Below, one piece after another: positions 4,707-7,789 of a DNA stretch of 7,789 nt. The first letter of the stretch is position 1; every line of letters starts with the position of its first letter. The translations under genes and the position numbers were made by a program. The stretch is from assembly GCA_013041945.1 (NCBI GenBank), contig JABDRC010000242.1, positions 1 through 7,789 on the forward strand, written 5' to 3'. This DNA is from Halobacteria archaeon (GTDB taxonomy: Bacteria > Pseudomonadota > Gammaproteobacteria > UBA9214). The notes beneath the pieces were generated by a model. That model ran no database searches, was not told the DNA's origin, and saw only the letters and a list, made by a program, of their open reading frames with translations.

Positions 4707-7700
4707 CTAGCGCAGCTGGCCCCAGGACTGCCGGCCCAGCGCGAACTGCCCGGGGTTCTCCGTAGTCATCTCGAGCGAACCGCTGGAGGTCGGCGTGTAC
4801 TTGTACTCCGTGTCGACCGAGGTCAGGATGCCCGGTGTCGGCAGCAGTGTGCTGAAGCCCTTGCCGGAAGGCGGCAAGACATCACTGGAGTCCACGATCC
4901 CGTCGTTATTGACGTCGAAGTTGACTTGCACGTAATCGAGCAGTGTGAACAGGCCGTCACCGTTCAGATCGAAGGGCGGAATATCCAGGCGCTTGCCGTT
5001 GAGTGCATTGAGCTCCATCAGCCAGCTGTTACCGCCGGACAGGCAGGGATCGGCACTCGGGACAGTGGTCACGAAGATGATGCGCCCGGCCCTGAGGATC
5101 GGATTCGCAACACTGCGTTCACCGGCGTCCGGCAGGTCCATGTACCAGCCACGTGTACCCGTCACGTTATCGCTGGTGACGCGTACCGGGGTGCCGCTGA
5201 CCGCGCCCTGGAACACGACGGTTTGTGCGCCAAGGTTGCCGCGTCCGGTGAAATTCGAACCGGTATCGAGGATGCCGTAGAAGCTCTGCGAGCTTGTATT
5301 CGACAGGTCGCTGGTCTGCAGGTACCGGCCGGTGCCGAAATACACCATGATGTCGAGTCCGTATTGACCGCGACCGATATCGGGCCGCACCGTGATGGGC
5401 TGCCGGTTGCTGCTGGCGTCTTGTGCGACGTACAGCGGCTCGGGCACATTCGAGGCATCCCGGAAGGCGACATCCCAGTTGGCCGAATTTGTATCGGTGA
5501 TGTCGAATTTCCACATATTGCCCTCGAGGTCGCCGGCATAGATGTAGTCGGCAACGAAGTCACCGTCGAAGTCGATCACGGCCGGGGTCGCCAGCCCGTT
5601 CGGGGTGCTGGTCGAGCCGTACTCGGTGCTGATTTTCCTGATCAGGGCACCGGTCTCGATGTTGACGATGAACAGGACGCCATGGCCGGTCGAACTCTGG
5701 TTGCCGTCGTTGTCGCGGTTGTTGTAGCCGTTGCCGAACACGGCTGCCCACTCGCCGTTTTTAAGGCGCACGATGGCCGGCTGGCTGTAGGTATGACCCA
5801 GGTCCGGATCGTCGGCATCGGTGAACTCCCACAGGACGGTGTTCTGTGCCGAGGTGGCCGTGGCCGCGAATGACGAGGGGTCGGTGATGTCCAGAGCGTA
5901 AATGCCCTGTCCGCCCGCGTTCATACCGCCGGCCAGCACGGAATGCCAGCTCGCGTCGCCGGAGAAGAAGGCGTCCACGGCCGTGGGCGAACCGTCCACG
6001 AAGTACTTGTGGGAGTAGGCTGGATCCGGCAGCTTGCTGAGATTGTTGAATGTCGGGGTCGGTACGTAGGCCAGCTTTTCGATATTCGATGCAGAGAAGT
6101 CGGCATCAAAACCGTTGACCGTACCGCCGTTGGTGCCGACGTAGACCATCGGCAGGCGGCTGGCATTGTTGTACTTGAAGGTCGAGTAGTCCTCGGCAGT
6201 GGCGGCGTTCTCGGGCGCGCCGCTACCGGGCCAGTAGTCCGGGTAACGGGCATTCGGTGCGCCCACGAACACGGGTGCCGAGTTGACGATATCACCGAGC
6301 ACGCCGTTGCTGCGGCTGCGGAAGATACCGCCGTTCTGTGCCTCCAGGGTGCTGTCGCCACGCAGCCAGGCGAGGCGCGCCATGCCCAGTGCGTCGGTAT
6401 TGCCGCCGGGGTCGGTATTCAGGAGGGCCTGCTGTGAGGCAGTCAGCGCAGTGCCGGTGCCGGTCCATTCGAACAGGACGCCATCCGACCCGTCGTGCGT
6501 AAACATGACGCGCGAACCGTGGGCCTGCATGTTATTCACGACATTGACCGCGTTGGCCGTGTCCGGTACACCGGTGTTCGGGTCGACACTGATCGACAGC
6601 AGTTCGCCGTGCCAGTCGGAATCGACGAAGCGCGCCTGGTAGATCCTGGTGTTGGTGTTGATCACGCCGGAGTTCAGGGCCACCGAGGAGGCCGAACCGA
6701 TGCGACTCTGCACGTTCTTGATGGCTGAACGCAGACCGGCCACCACACTTGACGGTGTCGAGGCGGAGATGTAGGTGCCGCGCGAGTTATAGGCGGCATG
6801 CCACAGGTCGTCGATCTTGTCCTGGTTGCAGGAGCCGTTGGTACAGGTCGGGTCGCCCCAGTTGTCACTCTCGGTCAGCGGCGGGTTCGGCCAGCCGGAA
6901 CCGGTGCCGAAGCCCGTGCCCGGTGTGCCGGGCGGATCGGTGTCCACCAGTGCGCCCTCCACACCAAAGGCGAGCGTGTAGGTCACCATGTGCTGATAGA
7001 CCTCCGGATCAAAGGCATCCGCCGGTACATTATCGGTAAGGACGCTGAGGTCGTTTTCATAGAAGCGACGCGCGACATCGGCCACGGTGTTGCTGACAGC
7101 ATCGCCGTCCACGTTGCCGACACCCGGACTGCCCTGGTTCCAGTAACCGTCGGTGAGCAGCACAGTGAAGTTTTTCTGACAGCTGTACTCGATTGGATCG
7201 GTTTTGCCGAGGTTGCTGCCATTCACGCTGTCGAAGTAGTCACCCGCACGCTTGAGTCCCTGGCGCAGGTAAGTGCCCTGTGCCGGCCAGGCAAAGCTGT
7301 ACAGCTCGTCCAGCAGGCTGTCGTTATGCGTGGAATAGTTGCCCAGACCTGCCGGGACCTCGACGAAATTGGCGGTCGAATTGAGGGTGTCCAGGCCGTA
7401 GCGGAAACCCGGGACCTGGCTGATCACCGCCGAGACACCGGCCTTGGCGACGAACTGGCGCTTGCGCGCATACTGGTACCAGTTGGCGACGTTCTGCTTG
7501 ACCTCGGCAATGGTGCGGCAGCTGGACGTGTTGTTGGCGAACTCCGTGAAACAGGCGGTGCCCGTCAGGGTCCCGCTGACCGTGCTCGCGTTCAGGCCGG
7601 TACTGTCCGGTGCATAACTGGTTACCGATACATTTACATCATTGCCGTCGATTTCGAAGGTGATATGTGTGTCCCACAGGTCGATCTCGCCATTGGCGCC

Positions 7701-7789
7701 AGGCGTATAGTCGACCTCATTGCCGCGGTCGGGGCGACTACCTATGTAGCCGGCCGTATCCGTCCACTCCTCCCAGGTGAATCCATCGA
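4707..7789 (-). CDS. pilY1: PilY1 type IV pilus tip adhesin, 5' end outside window
   Basis: The frame stays open to the right edge, giving at least 1026 residues; the GTG at 7425-7427 is an internal Val, not a start. The first visible part is the second half of a von Willebrand A-like domain, with NWYQYARKRQFVAKAG near 7435-7484 and VLLTDGYWN near 7149; the upstream DxSxS metal site would lie off the window. Next come IDDLWHAAYNSRGTYISAS and LRGD at 6354-6365, then LGDIVNSAPVFVG at about 6261-6299, which opens the beta-propeller typical of PilY1/PilC. The propeller carries the calcium loop DFDGDFVAD (5547-5573), followed by YIYAGDLEGNMWKFD. Near the end are two more EF-hand-like loops, DLNGDGLFTLLD (4935-4970) and DVNNDGIVDSSD (4881-4916). 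The protein is exported, promotes pilus assembly and adhesion, and in Pseudomonas calcium binding controls retraction. It heads the visible pilY1-pilY2-like-pilE operon. The reading frame is intact throughout. Confidence 0.95.
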   Translation of the reverse strand, partial: DGFTWEEWTDTAGYIGSRPDRGNEVDYTPGANGEIDLWDTHITFEIDGNDVNVSVTSYAPDSTGLNASTVSGTLTGTACFTEFANNTSSCRTIAEVKQNVANWYQYARKRQFVAKAGVSAVISQVPGFRYGLDTLNSTANFVEVPAGLGNYSTHNDSLLDELYSFAWPAQGTYLRQGLKRAGDYFDSVNGSNLGKTDPIEYSCQKNFTVLLTDGYWNQGSPGVGNVDGDAVSNTVADVARRFYENDLSVLTDNVPADAFDPEVYQHMVTYTLAFGVEGALVDTDPPGTPGTGFGTGSGWPNPPLTESDNWGDPTCTNGSCNQDKIDDLWHAAYNSRGTYISASTPSSVVAGLRSAIKNVQSRIGSASSVALNSGVINTNTRIYQARFVDSDWHGELLSISVDPNTGVPDTANAVNVVNNMQAHGSRVMFTHDGSDGVLFEWTGTGTALTASQQALLNTDPGGNTDALGMARLAWLRGDSTLEAQNGGIFRSRSNGVLGDIVNSAPVFVGAPNARYPDYWPGSGAPENAATAEDYSTFKYNNASRLPMVYVGTNGGTVNGFDADFSASNIEKLAYVPTPTFNNLSKLPDPAYSHKYFVDGSPTAVDAFFSGDASWHSVLAGGMNAGGQGIYALDITDPSSFAATATSAQNTVLWEFTDADDPDLGHTYSQPAIVRLKNGEWAAVFGNGYNNRDNDGNQSSTGHGVLFIVNIETGALIRKISTEYGSTSTPNGLATPAVIDFDGDFVADYIYAGDLEGNMWKFDITDTNSANWDVAFRDASNVPEPLYVAQDASSNRQPITVRPDIGRGQYGLDIMVYFGTGRYLQTSDLSNTSSQSFYGILDTGSNFTGRGNLGAQTVVFQGAVSGTPVRVTSDNVTGTRGWYMDLPDAGERSVANPILRAGRIIFVTTVPSADPCLSGGNSWLMELNALNGKRLDIPPFDLNGDGLFTLLDYVQVNFDVNNDGIVDSSDVLPPSGKGFSTLLPTPGILTSVDTEYKYTPTSSGSLEMTTENPGQFALGRQSWGQLR

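Noticed and set aside
4335..5873. Long plus-strand open frame (512 codons) antisense to pilE, the PilY2-like gene and pilY1
   Set aside because: It runs through three well-supported minus-strand genes with family motifs. Its own translation has no recognisable domain and is a by-product of GC-rich codon use.
7425..7427. GTG as the start of pilY1
   Set aside because: The frame continues open to 7789 with typical PilY1 sequence (NWYQYARKRQFVAKAG), so this is an internal codon.

Overview
The window looks like a chromosomal segment of a gammaproteobacterium with GC-rich coding sequence. The evidence is protein families only: a type IVa pilus set in the gammaproteobacterial order (PilY1, PilY2-like, PilE), the cbb3-oxidase assembly pair CcoI/CcoS, and a small membrane protein of DUF2788 type. 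I cannot name a genus. No transposase, integrase, CRISPR array, tRNA or rRNA is visible.

Layout. Positions 31-693 (+) hold three small genes that overlap stop-to-start: a 50-residue single-span membrane protein, a 102-residue rhodanese-domain protein, and a 70-residue two-span protein resembling DUF2788. They face the ccoS end across a 275-base convergent gap (694-968). That gap is mostly repeat: an isolated REP-like element, then an 85-base tandem unit (2.3 copies) in which the same 25-26-base element alternates in orientation. On the minus strand lie ccoS (969-1157) and ccoI (1162-3627), 4 bases apart. CcoI is the P1B copper ATPase that delivers copper for cbb3 cytochrome oxidase, and CcoS is its small assembly partner. 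Upstream of ccoI is a 266-base gap (3628-3893) with a possible promoter region, a structured roughly 155-base MITE-like element and another REP-like palindrome. Further up the same strand is the minor-pilin tail pilY1 (5' end outside the window), a PilY2-like gene and pilE. They are spaced 27-30 bases apart and are clearly one operon.

How the genes work together. PilY1 is the large calcium-binding tip adhesin of type IV pili. PilE is a minor pilin, and the secreted small protein between them sits where PilY2 sits in Pseudomonas. Transcription probably runs from fimU/pilVWX genes beyond the right edge through pilE. The ccoIS pair then follows on the same strand, but it is separated by repeats and probably has its own promoter. 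No other cco gene is in the window.

The most notable non-coding signal is the repeat family GTAGGAGCG...CGCGAATA. Six clean copies and one degenerate copy fill the left gap and part of the right one. A seventh clean copy, at 3872-3897, and copy 947-972 each supply the TAG stop codon of the adjacent gene (pilE and ccoS). I saw no evidence of a wholly new defence or metabolic system. The repeats and the uncharacterised coupled triad are the best leads.
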